A stretch of DNA of 9,588 nucleotides from Treponema sp. (GCA_016296655.1 JAEDIW010000067.1:1-9588); one strand, 5' to 3'; shown: positions 1 through 7,282, numbered from the stretch's first letter. Notes: generated from the sequence alone by a model not told the origin. A program made the numbers and translations.

Positions 1-12
1 ATTATTCCCCAT
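1..12 (-). CDS. Start of an unidentified gene running off the left edge
   Basis: Only four codons (Met-Gly-Asn-Asn) are visible, so no function can be given. The call rests on the start signal: on the minus strand a perfect GGAGG (complement of 20-24) lies 7 nt before an ATG at 12-10, followed by open sequence to the window edge. It would be transcribed in the same direction as metH, whose stop is about 270 nt upstream across the tandem repeat array. The start codon and part of the Shine-Dalgarno fall inside inverted repeats described separately. It could be a chance SD-ATG pair; sequence to the left of the window would settle this. Confidence 0.4.
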
Positions 13-46
13 TTTTACACCTCCGTGGGTGTCCTGATTTATGGGG
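7..46 (-). promoter_or_regulatory. Potential RNA structure over the SD and start codon of the left-edge gene
   Basis: Two nested inverted repeats are visible. The outer arms are CCCCAT (7-12) and ATGGGG (41-46); the inner arms are ACACC (17-21) and GGTGT (28-32). In minus-strand RNA the outer arm pairs CCCCAU with AUGGGG, which contains the start codon, and the inner stem pairs the last two G of GGAGG, leaving GGA in the loop. This could limit ribosome access. The stems are short (6 and 5 bp), so the regulatory reading is inference. Confidence 0.35.
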
Positions 47-61
47 TCAGTTCAGGGCTAG

Positions 62-268
62 TCGGCAATGTGCATGCGCGATCGGCAAATGCCTGGGCGG
101 TTGGCAAAGTGCCTGTGCTGGTCGGCAAAATGCCTGTGCGTCGGCAAATGCCTGGGCTGGTCGGAAAAATGCCTGGGCTGGTTGGCTAAATGCCTCGCCG
201 GTTGGCAAAGTGCCTCGCCGGTCGGCAAATGCCTGGGCGGTCGGCAATGTGCATGCGCCGGTTGGCAA
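62..268. repeat. GC-rich tandem repeat array, about ten 19-21 bp units
   Basis: About ten head-to-tail units begin with tcggcaa or ttggcaa at 62, 82, 101, 122, 141, 161, 182, 202, 222 and 241, followed by a partial unit at 262-268. A typical unit is tcggcaaatgcctgggcgg; the units at 82-100 and 222-240 are identical. Unit lengths of 19, 20 and 21 bp shift the reading frame, so the array does not look selected for coding, although ORFs cross it on both strands. Most units carry a small palindrome (GGC or GGCA, 2-5 nt, TGCC or GCC), and the first and last contain GCATGC. The array is much richer in G+C than its surroundings and fills the gap between metH and the next minus-strand gene. It is a minisatellite-like intergenic repeat of unknown role. 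Confidence 0.9.
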
Positions 269-279
269 TTCAGGGATTT

Positions 280-2778
280 TCAGCAGGAAAAGACCTTCTG
301 GGCAATTTTTACCGTGTCCATGGCATCTTTTCCGTAGAAGTCGGCACCAATCATGTCAGCATATTCCTGCGTAAGAACGGCACCTCCGACAACAACCTTG
401 CACCACGGCGCTTTTTCACGCAGCAACTTGATTGTTTCTTCCATTGAGGGAACAGTCGTCGTCATCAATGCACTCAGACCGGCCAGTTTTATATTTTTTT
501 CAACAACAGCCTCAACGATTTTTTCAGGCGGTACATCCTTTCCTAAATCAAAAACCTGAAAACTGTAATTTTCAAGAAGAACTTTTACAATATTTTTTCC
601 AATATCATGAATGTCGCCCTTTACAGTTGCAAGAACTACACTACCCTTCGGCTGTTCTTTTTTGCCTGATTTTTCCAAGGCAGATTTTATGAGTGCAAAA
701 GCAGATTTTGCAGCTTCCGCACTCATAAGCAGTTGTGGCAGATAAAACCGCTTTTCTTCAAACCCCTTTCCTACAACGTCGAGTGCTGGAATAATATATT
801 CATTTATGACAGACATTGAATCAATTTTTTCAAGAAGGGCTGATGTTTCTTTTTCTGCAGAATCTTTCATTCCTTTTACAATGGCATATTTCAGGCCAGT
901 TTCGGTCTGGACGGCATTTGAATTCTGGCTAGTACCTGCTCCAGTTGCAGAAACATTTCCAGAAGGTGCAGAAATCTGAGTTAAAACCTGCTGAGTCTGC
1001 GTATATTTTTCAGCAAAAGCAATGTAATTCTGGCACAAACTGTCAAAACCTGACAAAGTACAAAAACATGTCCAGGCTTTCATCATTTCAAGAGAATTTG
1101 GATTCATAATGGCAGCACTCAACCCGTTTTGCATTGCCATTGTAAAAAAAGCTGCCGTTATAATTTCCCTGCACGGAAGTCCGAAAGAAACATTTGAAAC
1201 ACCAAGAATTGTATTTCCATGTTTTACTTCTTTTACATATTTTACAGTCTGCAATGTTGCAAGCGCTGCCTTGTCGTCAGAACTTACAGCCATGGCAAGA
1301 GGATCTATAATGATGTCCTTTTCTGCAATTCCAAATTCTTTTGCACGGGAGTAAATTTTTTCGGCGATTGCAATCCTACCTTCTGCTGTTTCAGGGATTC
1401 CTGATTCATCAAGGGTGAGAGCAACAATCATTCCACCGTATTTTTTTACAAGCGGAAAAACTGCATTCATCACTTCGTCCTTGCCGTTTACAGAATTTAC
1501 AAGTGGTTTACCGTTATAAATCCGCAGGGCTTTTTCCATAGCGGAAGTATCAGACGTATCTATTTGAAGAGGCAGTTCAGTTACAGCCTGAAGTTCCTTT
1601 ACAACCCGCTCCATCATGGCAGCTTCATCAATTTCAGGAAGTCCCACATTTACGTCCAGAACCTGGGCTCCTTTTTCTTCCTGAACAATTCCTTCATTCA
1701 AAATATAAGGAATATCATTCTGCCTCAAAGCTTCCTTGAATTTTTTCTTTCCTGTAGGATTTATCCGCTCACCTACAAGTACAGGCTGTTTTCCAAATTT
1801 TACGATTCTTGAGCATGACGTTATTGAAGAAATGTTTTTTTCAGAAGGATAAGAAGGAACGAATTTCTGTTGTCTTTCAAGATTCATTACATTTTCTTTC
1901 AGAAGACGTATGTGTTCCGGAGTTGTACCGCAGCATCCGCCCAAAATCAAAGCCCCCTGCAAAGCAAAACTTGATGTAATTTCTGCAAATTTCTGTGCGC
2001 TTACATCGTAAACTGTCCGGCCATTTTCACTACGTGGAAGTCCTGCATTCGGCTTTACCATTACAGGAATGCTTGCATTTTCTACAAGCTGCGGAACGAT
2101 TGCGGCCATCTGCTCAGGTCCCAGACTACAGTTCATTCCAACAGCAGTTACACCAAGACTTTCAAAAATGCTGACCATTATTTCAGGGCTTGAACCTGTA
2201 AGAGATTTTCCGTCAGCATCATAAACAGTTGTTACAAAAACAGGAATTTCAATGCCTTTTTCTTCCATGGCTTCTTTCGCAGCAATGACCGCAGCCTTGG
2301 CTTCACAGGCATCATTCATCGTTTCAATTAAAATCAAATCAATTTCGCCTTCAAGGGCAATCAAAAAACTTTTTTTAAAAAGCCTGACTGCATTTTCAAA
2401 AGAAAGATCACCAAGCGGTTCAATCAATTTTCCACATGGACCTATATCAAATGCTATGAAATGTGGCTCATCGTTTTCTTTTTCGATTTTTTCCCTTGCA
2501 AGATTTGCATTTTCAATTGCAGCCTTGATTATCTGCTCAAGAGAATAAGTCTGGATGCCAGTAAACTTTGTTTCAAATGCCCCGAACGTATTTGTGTTTA
2601 CAATATTTGAGCCGGCCTTATAATAGGAATAATTCAGTTCAACAATTTTATCTTTATGCTCAATGTTCCAGTTTTCAGGGAGTTCTCCAGGAGCAAGCCC
2701 CCACCCCTGCAAAACAGAACCTGTTCCACCATCAAAAAATAAAACCTGCTTTCCCAAATATTTTTTTATATCACGCAT
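280..2778 (-). CDS. metH: Cobalamin-dependent methionine synthase lacking the reactivation domain
   Basis: This enzyme transfers the methyl group of 5-methyltetrahydrofolate to homocysteine via cob(I)alamin, giving methionine and THF in the cytoplasm. Of its 832 residues, about 1-300 form the homocysteine-binding barrel, with zinc cysteines in GMNCSLG (Cys217) and GGCCG (Cys282, Cys283). About 330-590 is the pterin-binding barrel, starting at VGERINPTGKKKF. About 640-710 is the helical cap, and about 711-832 the B12-binding Rossmann fold, with GDIHDIGKN giving the cobalt ligand His724. It ends there, whereas E. coli-type MetH has roughly 1,200 residues including an AdoMet activation domain; that part is encoded by the gene just upstream. 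A Thr/Gln/Ser/Gly-rich linker (about 591-626) separates the pterin and cap domains. The ATG is supported by AGGAG (complement of 2788-2792) 9 nt upstream. The 8-nt overlap with the upstream gene suggests translational coupling. Confidence 0.95.
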   Translation of the reverse strand: MRDIKKYLGKQVLFFDGGTGSVLQGWGLAPGELPENWNIEHKDKIVELNYSYYKAGSNIVNTNTFGAFETKFTGIQTYSLEQIIKAAIENANLAREKIEKENDEPHFIAFDIGPCGKLIEPLGDLSFENAVRLFKKSFLIALEGEIDLILIETMNDACEAKAAVIAAKEAMEEKGIEIPVFVTTVYDADGKSLTGSSPEIMVSIFESLGVTAVGMNCSLGPEQMAAIVPQLVENASIPVMVKPNAGLPRSENGRTVYDVSAQKFAEITSSFALQGALILGGCCGTTPEHIRLLKENVMNLERQQKFVPSYPSEKNISSITSCSRIVKFGKQPVLVGERINPTGKKKFKEALRQNDIPYILNEGIVQEEKGAQVLDVNVGLPEIDEAAMMERVVKELQAVTELPLQIDTSDTSAMEKALRIYNGKPLVNSVNGKDEVMNAVFPLVKKYGGMIVALTLDESGIPETAEGRIAIAEKIYSRAKEFGIAEKDIIIDPLAMAVSSDDKAALATLQTVKYVKEVKHGNTILGVSNVSFGLPCREIITAAFFTMAMQNGLSAAIMNPNSLEMMKAWTCFCTLSGFDSLCQNYIAFAEKYTQTQQVLTQISAPSGNVSATGAGTSQNSNAVQTETGLKYAIVKGMKDSAEKETSALLEKIDSMSVINEYIIPALDVVGKGFEEKRFYLPQLLMSAEAAKSAFALIKSALEKSGKKEQPKGSVVLATVKGDIHDIGKNIVKVLLENYSFQVFDLGKDVPPEKIVEAVVEKNIKLAGLSALMTTTVPSMEETIKLLREKAPWCKVVVGGAVLTQEYADMIGADFYGKDAMDTVKIAQKVFSC

Positions 2779-3511
2779 TGTTTTTAACTCCTACAAAAGC
2801 TGTTACAGATTTTTCGGGTGCCATAATCAAAGATTCCATCAAAGTAAGTCCGATTTTTTTGCAGTCCAACAAAGAAAAGAATATTTTCTGAACTTCAAGA
2901 CCTACATCGCTGAAACCTGGACTGAACCTGTTCTTTACAGCCATATTTTCAGCAATAGCCTGATTTTTCAATTCAGTGCAGAGCAAATCACAATATTTTT
3001 CTATAAACATTGCGCCTACAGCCTGCATTATTACAGCCCTGGAACTTTCAATCCGCTGCATCTTCTGAATTTCCCTGTCAATTTTTGGCCCGATTGTTGC
3101 AGCAAACAGAAAAACTGAATGACATTCTTTCAAATATCGTGAAAGCTCACGGCTTTTTATCCTCTCTCTTCCAAAACGCAAAAAATCCCCTGTAATTTCA
3201 AGCGGAAAAAGTGCATAAACTGCCAGAGGCGTCATCAGCTTCTGAAAATCAGCAGTTACCTGCGCTACCATCTGATGAATTTCAGAATTACAGGAACTTC
3301 TATCTGCATCGCCGGCAATTTCCGCATTTGCTACATTTCCAGGCTCTTCAATACCATCAATTTTTCCTGCATTTTCTGCATCAGAAGAAAATTTTGCAGA
3401 TGCGGCAATCCTGTCATGCAATGAGTACCCCATATATCGAAAAATTTCGCAGTAATCAGGGACAATCAGGCTTGGAGCTGATTGTGTAACAAAAACAGAA
3501 GAATACGTCAT
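2771..3511 (-). CDS. Stand-alone methionine synthase reactivation (activation-domain) protein
   Basis: This 246-residue protein resembles the C-terminal activation domain of MetH, which uses AdoMet and reduced flavodoxin to remethylate oxidised cob(II)alamin. The best landmarks are RFSPGF at 195-200, followed by a region rich in family-type residues (DVGLEVQKIF, then IGLTLMESLIMAPEKSVTAFVGV at about 220-242). FLFAATIGPKID (134-145) and EIFRYMGY (22-29) also fit. The layout matches Thermotoga maritima, where TM0268 is a MetH without this domain and TM0269 is the separate reactivator. Here it lies between metF and metH and shares ATGCGTGA with the metH start. Residues about 38-76 are a low-complexity Ala/Asn/Glu/Asp stretch that looks like an insertion. 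The start is less certain: the nearest purine-rich site (AAGGG) is about 15 nt upstream, so coupling to metF, ending 22 nt before, is likely. Confidence 0.85.
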   Translation of the reverse strand: MTYSSVFVTQSAPSLIVPDYCEIFRYMGYSLHDRIAASAKFSSDAENAGKIDGIEEPGNVANAEIAGDADRSSCNSEIHQMVAQVTADFQKLMTPLAVYALFPLEITGDFLRFGRERIKSRELSRYLKECHSVFLFAATIGPKIDREIQKMQRIESSRAVIMQAVGAMFIEKYCDLLCTELKNQAIAENMAVKNRFSPGFSDVGLEVQKIFFSLLDCKKIGLTLMESLIMAPEKSVTAFVGVKNNA

Positions 3512-3533
3512 CAGTTAAAATGCCAGCCCTTAC

Positions 3534-4397
3534 TCATTTTAAGATATTTGAAAGATTTTCAAGTATCTTCCGGGCAACTTCAGGCTTATTCATCGAATAA
3601 ACATGCACATGGTTTACCCCATTTGCAAACAGGTCGATTATCTGGTCTGTTGCATAGGCAATTCCAGCCTGTGTCATAGCATCTCCGTCATTGTAAAACC
3701 TGTCAGTTATAGCCTTAAACCTTGCAGGCAGCAGAGAACCTGTAAGTTTGCAGATTCTTGCAATCTGCTTTCCATTTGTAACCGGCATTATTCCAGGAAT
3801 CACAGGAACATTTATGCCATGCACACGGAGTTTGTAAAGATAATTGTAAAGCAGATTATTGTCAAAAAACATCTGCGTCGTCAAAAATTCACATCCTGCA
3901 TCAATTTTTTTCTTGAGATTTTCAATATCTTCGTTTTGAGTTGCAGAATCAGGATGGCCTTCGGGATAGCAGGCTCCGCCAATGCAAAATCCACCAAAGT
4001 TTTTTATTTCCTTTACAAGATCGCTTGCATACTTATAATCGAGTTTTTCAGTTGAAAAACCTTCTGGAATGTCTCCTCGAAGAGCCAAAATATTTTCTAT
4101 TCCTGTGGCCTTTAATTTTTCAAGCTGAACCAAAACCTCATCTTTTGCCGAAGAAATACAGGAAAGATGAGCCAGAGCTGTCACATTATGATTTTTCTGA
4201 ATATTTTCTGCAATTGAAACAGTATATTCACTAGTACCGCCGCCAGCTCCATAAGTTACGCTCATAAACGCAGGATTCAACTGGGCAATTTTTTCAACAG
4301 CCTGCTTTACAGAATCAAAAACGACGGCTGTTTTAGGTGGAAAAACTTCAAAAGAAATCGAGGGAGTTTTTTTATTAAGGAAGTCTACAATCTTCAT
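3534..4397 (-). CDS. metF: Methylenetetrahydrofolate reductase
   Basis: MetF reduces 5,10-methylene-THF to 5-methyl-THF with an FAD cofactor, supplying the methyl donor for MetH. The 287-residue protein is a normal length for the bacterial single-domain TIM-barrel enzyme. Visible family motifs in order are SFEVFPPK with the catalytic-type Glu17, SVTYGAGGG (46-54), AHLSC (76-80), ALRGD ending in Asp109, GGACYPEGHPDS (140-151), TQMFFDN (174-180) and PGIMPV (201-206). The ATG has a good Shine-Dalgarno, TAGGAA on the minus strand (complement of 4404-4409), about 7 nt away. It is the first gene of the operon metF, reactivation protein, metH, and is divergent from the binding-protein gene. The leader is about 27 nt if the proposed -10 box is used, which leaves no room for a SAM or cobalamin riboswitch. 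Nothing appears truncated. Confidence 0.95.
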   Translation of the reverse strand: MKIVDFLNKKTPSISFEVFPPKTAVVFDSVKQAVEKIAQLNPAFMSVTYGAGGGTSEYTVSIAENIQKNHNVTALAHLSCISSAKDEVLVQLEKLKATGIENILALRGDIPEGFSTEKLDYKYASDLVKEIKNFGGFCIGGACYPEGHPDSATQNEDIENLKKKIDAGCEFLTTQMFFDNNLLYNYLYKLRVHGINVPVIPGIMPVTNGKQIARICKLTGSLLPARFKAITDRFYNDGDAMTQAGIAYATDQIIDLFANGVNHVHVYSMNKPEVARKILENLSNILK

Positions 4398-4426
4398 TTT
4401 CTATTCCTAAATATATTAAATTTTTG

Positions 4427-4432
4427 TATAAT
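4427..4432 (+). promoter_or_regulatory. Candidate -10 box (TATAAT) for the ABC importer operon
   Basis: This is a perfect TATAAT with no convincing -35 (TTCCTA at 4404-4409 with a 17-bp spacer, about 3 of 6). The expected start site, 7 nt after the box, is 4439, the A of an in-frame ATG with no SD, so the mRNA may be leaderless. The box overlaps the opposite-strand -10 for metF. Confidence 0.4.
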
Positions 4433-4459
4433 CATACCATGTTTGAAGGTTTTAATAAA
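4431..4459 (-). promoter_or_regulatory. Candidate promoter of the metF-metH operon
   Basis: On the minus strand TATGAT (complement of 4431-4436) matches the -10 consensus at 5 of 6 positions. A weak -35, TTTATT (complement of 4454-4459, 3 of 6), sits 17 bp upstream. Transcription would start near 4424, about 27 nt before the metF ATG and ahead of its SD. This -10 overlaps the plus-strand TATAAT at 4427-4432 by two bases. It is a sequence match only. Confidence 0.4.
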
Positions 4460-5398
4460 GATAGAGCCAAAATACACAGTTTTTTTACAATGCGCCTGAA
4501 ATTTTATTTCAGTATCGCAGCACTTGTTCTCTTAACAGCAAATAGTCTGTCAAAAAACATCTTTTGCAGTTCATTTTCAGAAGAAACACTTCTTTCTGCA
4601 ACAGACGGTACAGGCAGAACCGTTACATTGAAAAAAATTCCAGAGCGTATAATTTCTCTGGGAGCTGCATCCACTGAAATTTTATTTGAAGCAGGTGCAG
4701 AAAAACAAATTGCCGCTGTCAGCAGCGTTTCAGACTTTCCGCCACAGGCAAAAGCTCTTCCAAAAGCCGGAGGCTTTGAAAGCAGTACAATCAGTTTTGA
4801 AACAATTCTTGCAATTAACAGCGATTTTGTCATAATTTACAAAGGAATGCATGACTTTCTCATTCCACAGCTTGAGCGTTTTAAAATCCCCTACTACATT
4901 TCAGATGTACAGAACGTTCCACAAGTAATAGAAGAAATAACGGCACTGACAAAACTCACAGGGCACGGCGAAAAATGCGCTGAGCTTGAAGAAAAATACA
5001 ATTCCGTACTGAAAGAAATTCAGGCTAAAACCCAAAACTCAAACTTCAGACCAGGCGTTTATTATGAAATCTGGGCAACCCCATTTATAAGTGCAGGAAA
5101 CAAATCCTTTATAAACAGCCTAATAGAACTTGCAGGCGGAAAAAATATTTTCTCAAAAATTGAAAATCCATACCCGACGGTAAGCGAAGAAGCAATTATT
5201 TCTTCTAACCCGGATTTTATAATCATTGCAGAAAAATCAGCCTTAACGGAAAAAGATATAAAAGCTCGTCGCGGATGGCAGAAAATCAGCGCAGTGCAGA
5301 ACAACAGAATCTTTTTTGTAGACGATGACATTTTTTCACGGCCAGGTCCGAGAATCTTCCAGGCACTAAAAACCTTGAACGGAATTTTCCATGAATAA
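4439..5398 (+). CDS. btuF: Periplasmic binding protein of an ABC importer, probable cobalamin-binding BtuF type
   Basis: This is a solute-binding protein of the helical-backbone class used by BtuFCD and siderophore/heme importers. With this start it has 319 residues. A hydrophobic signal segment (about 22-34, FYFSIAALVLLTA) follows a basic region. The mature part opens with DGTGRTVTLKKIPERIISLGAASTEILFEAGA, split here as DGTGRTVTLKK and IPERIISLGAASTEILF, typical of BtuF-like proteins. The C-terminus carries RPGPRIFQAL (301-310). Neither possible ATG has a Shine-Dalgarno. I chose 4439 because TATAAT is spaced for a leaderless start there; 4490 (Met-Arg-Leu-Lys before the signal core) would give a conventional signal peptide and 302 residues. 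Cys43 follows KNIF, a poor lipobox. B12 as ligand is inferred from the divergent metH operon; heme or a ferric siderophore cannot be excluded. The permease start overlaps its end by 8 nt. Confidence 0.8.
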   Translation: MFEGFNKDRAKIHSFFTMRLKFYFSIAALVLLTANSLSKNIFCSSFSEETLLSATDGTGRTVTLKKIPERIISLGAASTEILFEAGAEKQIAAVSSVSDFPPQAKALPKAGGFESSTISFETILAINSDFVIIYKGMHDFLIPQLERFKIPYYISDVQNVPQVIEEITALTKLTGHGEKCAELEEKYNSVLKEIQAKTQNSNFRPGVYYEIWATPFISAGNKSFINSLIELAGGKNIFSKIENPYPTVSEEAIISSNPDFIIIAEKSALTEKDIKARRGWQKISAVQNNRIFFVDDDIFSRPGPRIFQALKTLNGIFHE

Positions 5399-6443
5399 CA
5401 GAAGAACAACCCTGGAGTTTTTAAGCAGAATTTTAAAAAAAACTGCAAACCAATTTCCTTTTCAATTTTTGTTTCTGCTGATTTTACTATCTGTTCTCTC
5501 CTGCCTTTCACTTTTTTCAGGGGCAGAAAAAATAAGCGCAGGCAGATTTTTGCAAAGCCTGAAAACTCACACACTTGAGTCAACCATAATTCTGCAGCTC
5601 AGGCTTCCACGCATACTGCTGTGCATAACAAGCGGCGCATTGCTTGGAGGAAGCGCAGCTGTTCTGCAAGGTTTTTTCAGAAATCCGCTTGCAGACTCAG
5701 GCATTCTGGGACTTTCTTCAGGAGCAACATTCGGCGCAATAATTTCAAGTTTTCTTCCGCTTCCGCTTGCTGCTGCAGGATTTAAATTTCTTGCACCTGT
5801 TTCAATATTTGCATTTGCAGGAAGTATCCTCTGCGCCCTGGCTGTTTTTTCATTTTCAATGATTTTCAGAAATTCTTCGGTTTCACTACTGCTTGCAGGA
5901 ACTGCAACAGGCACTTTCATTTCTTCCATAAATTCACTGCTGCTTCTTTTTCACAGCAAAAATTTTCATTCGATTATAGTATGGACAATGGGAAGCTTCA
6001 GCGGAAAAAACTGGGATGATTTTTTTATTCTGCTTTTTCCTTCAATTCTGGCCATGCTGCTTTTGTTCCTTACATTTCCATACCTGGACATACTTGGAAG
6101 CGGTGAAAAAACCGCCGTTTCGCTCGGACTAAACCTTAACCGTCTGCGGATTCTTGTACTTGCAGGAGCAAGTCTGGCTTCTTCCTGCGCCGTATGCTCC
6201 GGCGGCATAATTTCATTTGCAGGATTTATTTCACCGCACATTGCAAGAAAACTTTTTTCCTGCCGACATAAAAAACTCATTCCGCTGAGCATGCTGACAG
6301 GTGCAACAGTTCTACTCATTTCAGACCTTTTTGCAAGAACCCTGCTTGCCCCACAGGAAATTCCTGTAGGCATAATTACAGCACTACTGGGCGTTCCATT
6401 TTTCATCACAGTCTTGCAAAAAAACAGCAGCTGGCAGCAGTAG
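5391..6443 (+). CDS. btuC: ABC importer permease, BtuC/FecCD family
   Basis: This is the inner-membrane subunit of a type II ABC importer, acting as a dimer with the ATPase encoded next. The 350-residue protein has many hydrophobic helices, the first at about 24-43. Family landmarks are RLPRILLCITSGALLGGSAA (71-90), FFRNPLADSGILGLSSGA (95-112), VWTMGSFSGKNW (197-208), the coupling region GGIISFAGFISPHIAR (271-286) that contacts the ATPase, and EIPVGIITALLGVPFF (323-338). Length and motif order are normal. The ATG lies inside the end of the binding-protein gene (ATGAATAA), with GGAA 7 nt upstream as a modest ribosome site, so translation is probably coupled. The fold does not reveal the substrate; cobalamin is inferred from context. 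Confidence 0.88.
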   Translation: MNNRRTTLEFLSRILKKTANQFPFQFLFLLILLSVLSCLSLFSGAEKISAGRFLQSLKTHTLESTIILQLRLPRILLCITSGALLGGSAAVLQGFFRNPLADSGILGLSSGATFGAIISSFLPLPLAAAGFKFLAPVSIFAFAGSILCALAVFSFSMIFRNSSVSLLLAGTATGTFISSINSLLLLFHSKNFHSIIVWTMGSFSGKNWDDFFILLFPSILAMLLLFLTFPYLDILGSGEKTAVSLGLNLNRLRILVLAGASLASSCAVCSGGIISFAGFISPHIARKLFSCRHKKLIPLSMLTGATVLLISDLFARTLLAPQEIPVGIITALLGVPFFITVLQKNSSWQQ

Positions 6444-6484
6444 GCTTTCAAAATAAGGACATTACAGCACAAAAGGCAGATACA

Positions 6485-7282
6485 ATGATAAATATTCAAA
6501 ACCTTTCAGCTTCATTCCAGAACACACCCGTTTTTTCAAATTTAAATTTTTCACTGCCTGAAAATTCCATCACAGCCTTGTGTGGCATAAACGGCAGCGG
6601 AAAATCCACACTTCTTTCGCTGATGGCGGGCATTATTCCAGACAGCCTTTGCACGCAAGGAAACATTTTCATAGACGGACAGGACATTCTCCTGCAAAAA
6701 CATGGCAAAAACACTCCATGCACAAAAAATGCCGGCAAAATCTCATTTCTTGAACAAAATGAAAAAAACTTCTGGGACATAACAGTCAGAGAACTCGTTT
6801 CAGACGGCAGATTCATTCATCGCAAATGGCATCAGCATTTTCTCCCATTGGACAAAACCGACAGCTTTTTCATAGAACAAGCCCTAAGTTTCCTTTCTCT
6901 GCAAAAAATGCAGGACCGCAGGATTTCCACACTTTCCGGCGGAGAATTTCAGCGGGTTCGCATTGCACGTTCACTTGCCCAGCAAACAAAATACATTTTT
7001 CTTGACGAACCCCTTACCGCACTCGACATAACATTTCAAAAAGAACTATTAAACATTTTAAAACAACTCTGCACTCAAGGTAAAACAATCTGCCTGTCAA
7101 TCCACGACCTCAATTTTGCATCAAATTACGCAGACAGCCTGCTCATGCTCAGACAGGACGGCAACGGAATTTTCTCAGGTACCCCAGATGAACTTTTGCA
7201 AAAACACATTTTAAGCCAGGTGTACGGCACAGATTTCAGCATTTTTCTCCACCCCGTCACCCAAAAAAAACAAATCTGGTAG
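6485..7282 (+). CDS. btuD: ABC importer ATPase, BtuD/FecE family
   Basis: This cytoplasmic ATPase powers the importer with the preceding permease. The 265-residue protein has all nucleotide-binding motifs intact: Walker A GINGSGKST (34-42), Q-loop Gln91 in FLEQNE, signature LSGGEFQRVRIARSLAQ (150-166), Walker B YIFLDEP (170-176) with TALD as D-loop (178-181), and the switch histidine His207 in SIHD. AAAAGG at 6471-6476 lies 8 nt before the ATG and supports this start. The gene begins 41 nt after the permease stop and is the last of the three-gene unit. Residues 71-85 (QKHGKNTPCTKNAGK) lengthen the segment before the Q-loop slightly. No T-rich terminator follows directly; a hairpin lies about 60 nt downstream. 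Confidence 0.9.
   Translation: MINIQNLSASFQNTPVFSNLNFSLPENSITALCGINGSGKSTLLSLMAGIIPDSLCTQGNIFIDGQDILLQKHGKNTPCTKNAGKISFLEQNEKNFWDITVRELVSDGRFIHRKWHQHFLPLDKTDSFFIEQALSFLSLQKMQDRRISTLSGGEFQRVRIARSLAQQTKYIFLDEPLTALDITFQKELLNILKQLCTQGKTICLSIHDLNFASNYADSLLMLRQDGNGIFSGTPDELLQKHILSQVYGTDFSIFLHPVTQKKQIW

Noticed and set aside
62..268. CRISPR array
   Set aside because: The units are contiguous 19-21 bp repeats with no unique spacers between them, and no cas genes are present.
47..447. Cys- or Gln/Ala-rich small ORFs across the tandem array on both strands
   Set aside because: Their sequence is a by-product of the repeat. Unit lengths not divisible by three change the frame, and no ribosome site is evident. 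The plus-strand ones run into the metH 3' end antisense.
3603..4055. 150-codon plus-strand ORF antisense to metF
   Set aside because: It lies entirely within a clear metF reading frame and has no recognisable domain or ribosome site.
4398..4489. Cobalamin or SAM riboswitch controlling metF or btuF
   Set aside because: The divergent gap is 41 nt (92 nt with the later btuF start), too short for these structures, and no B12-box or K-turn/SAM-type helices are visible.
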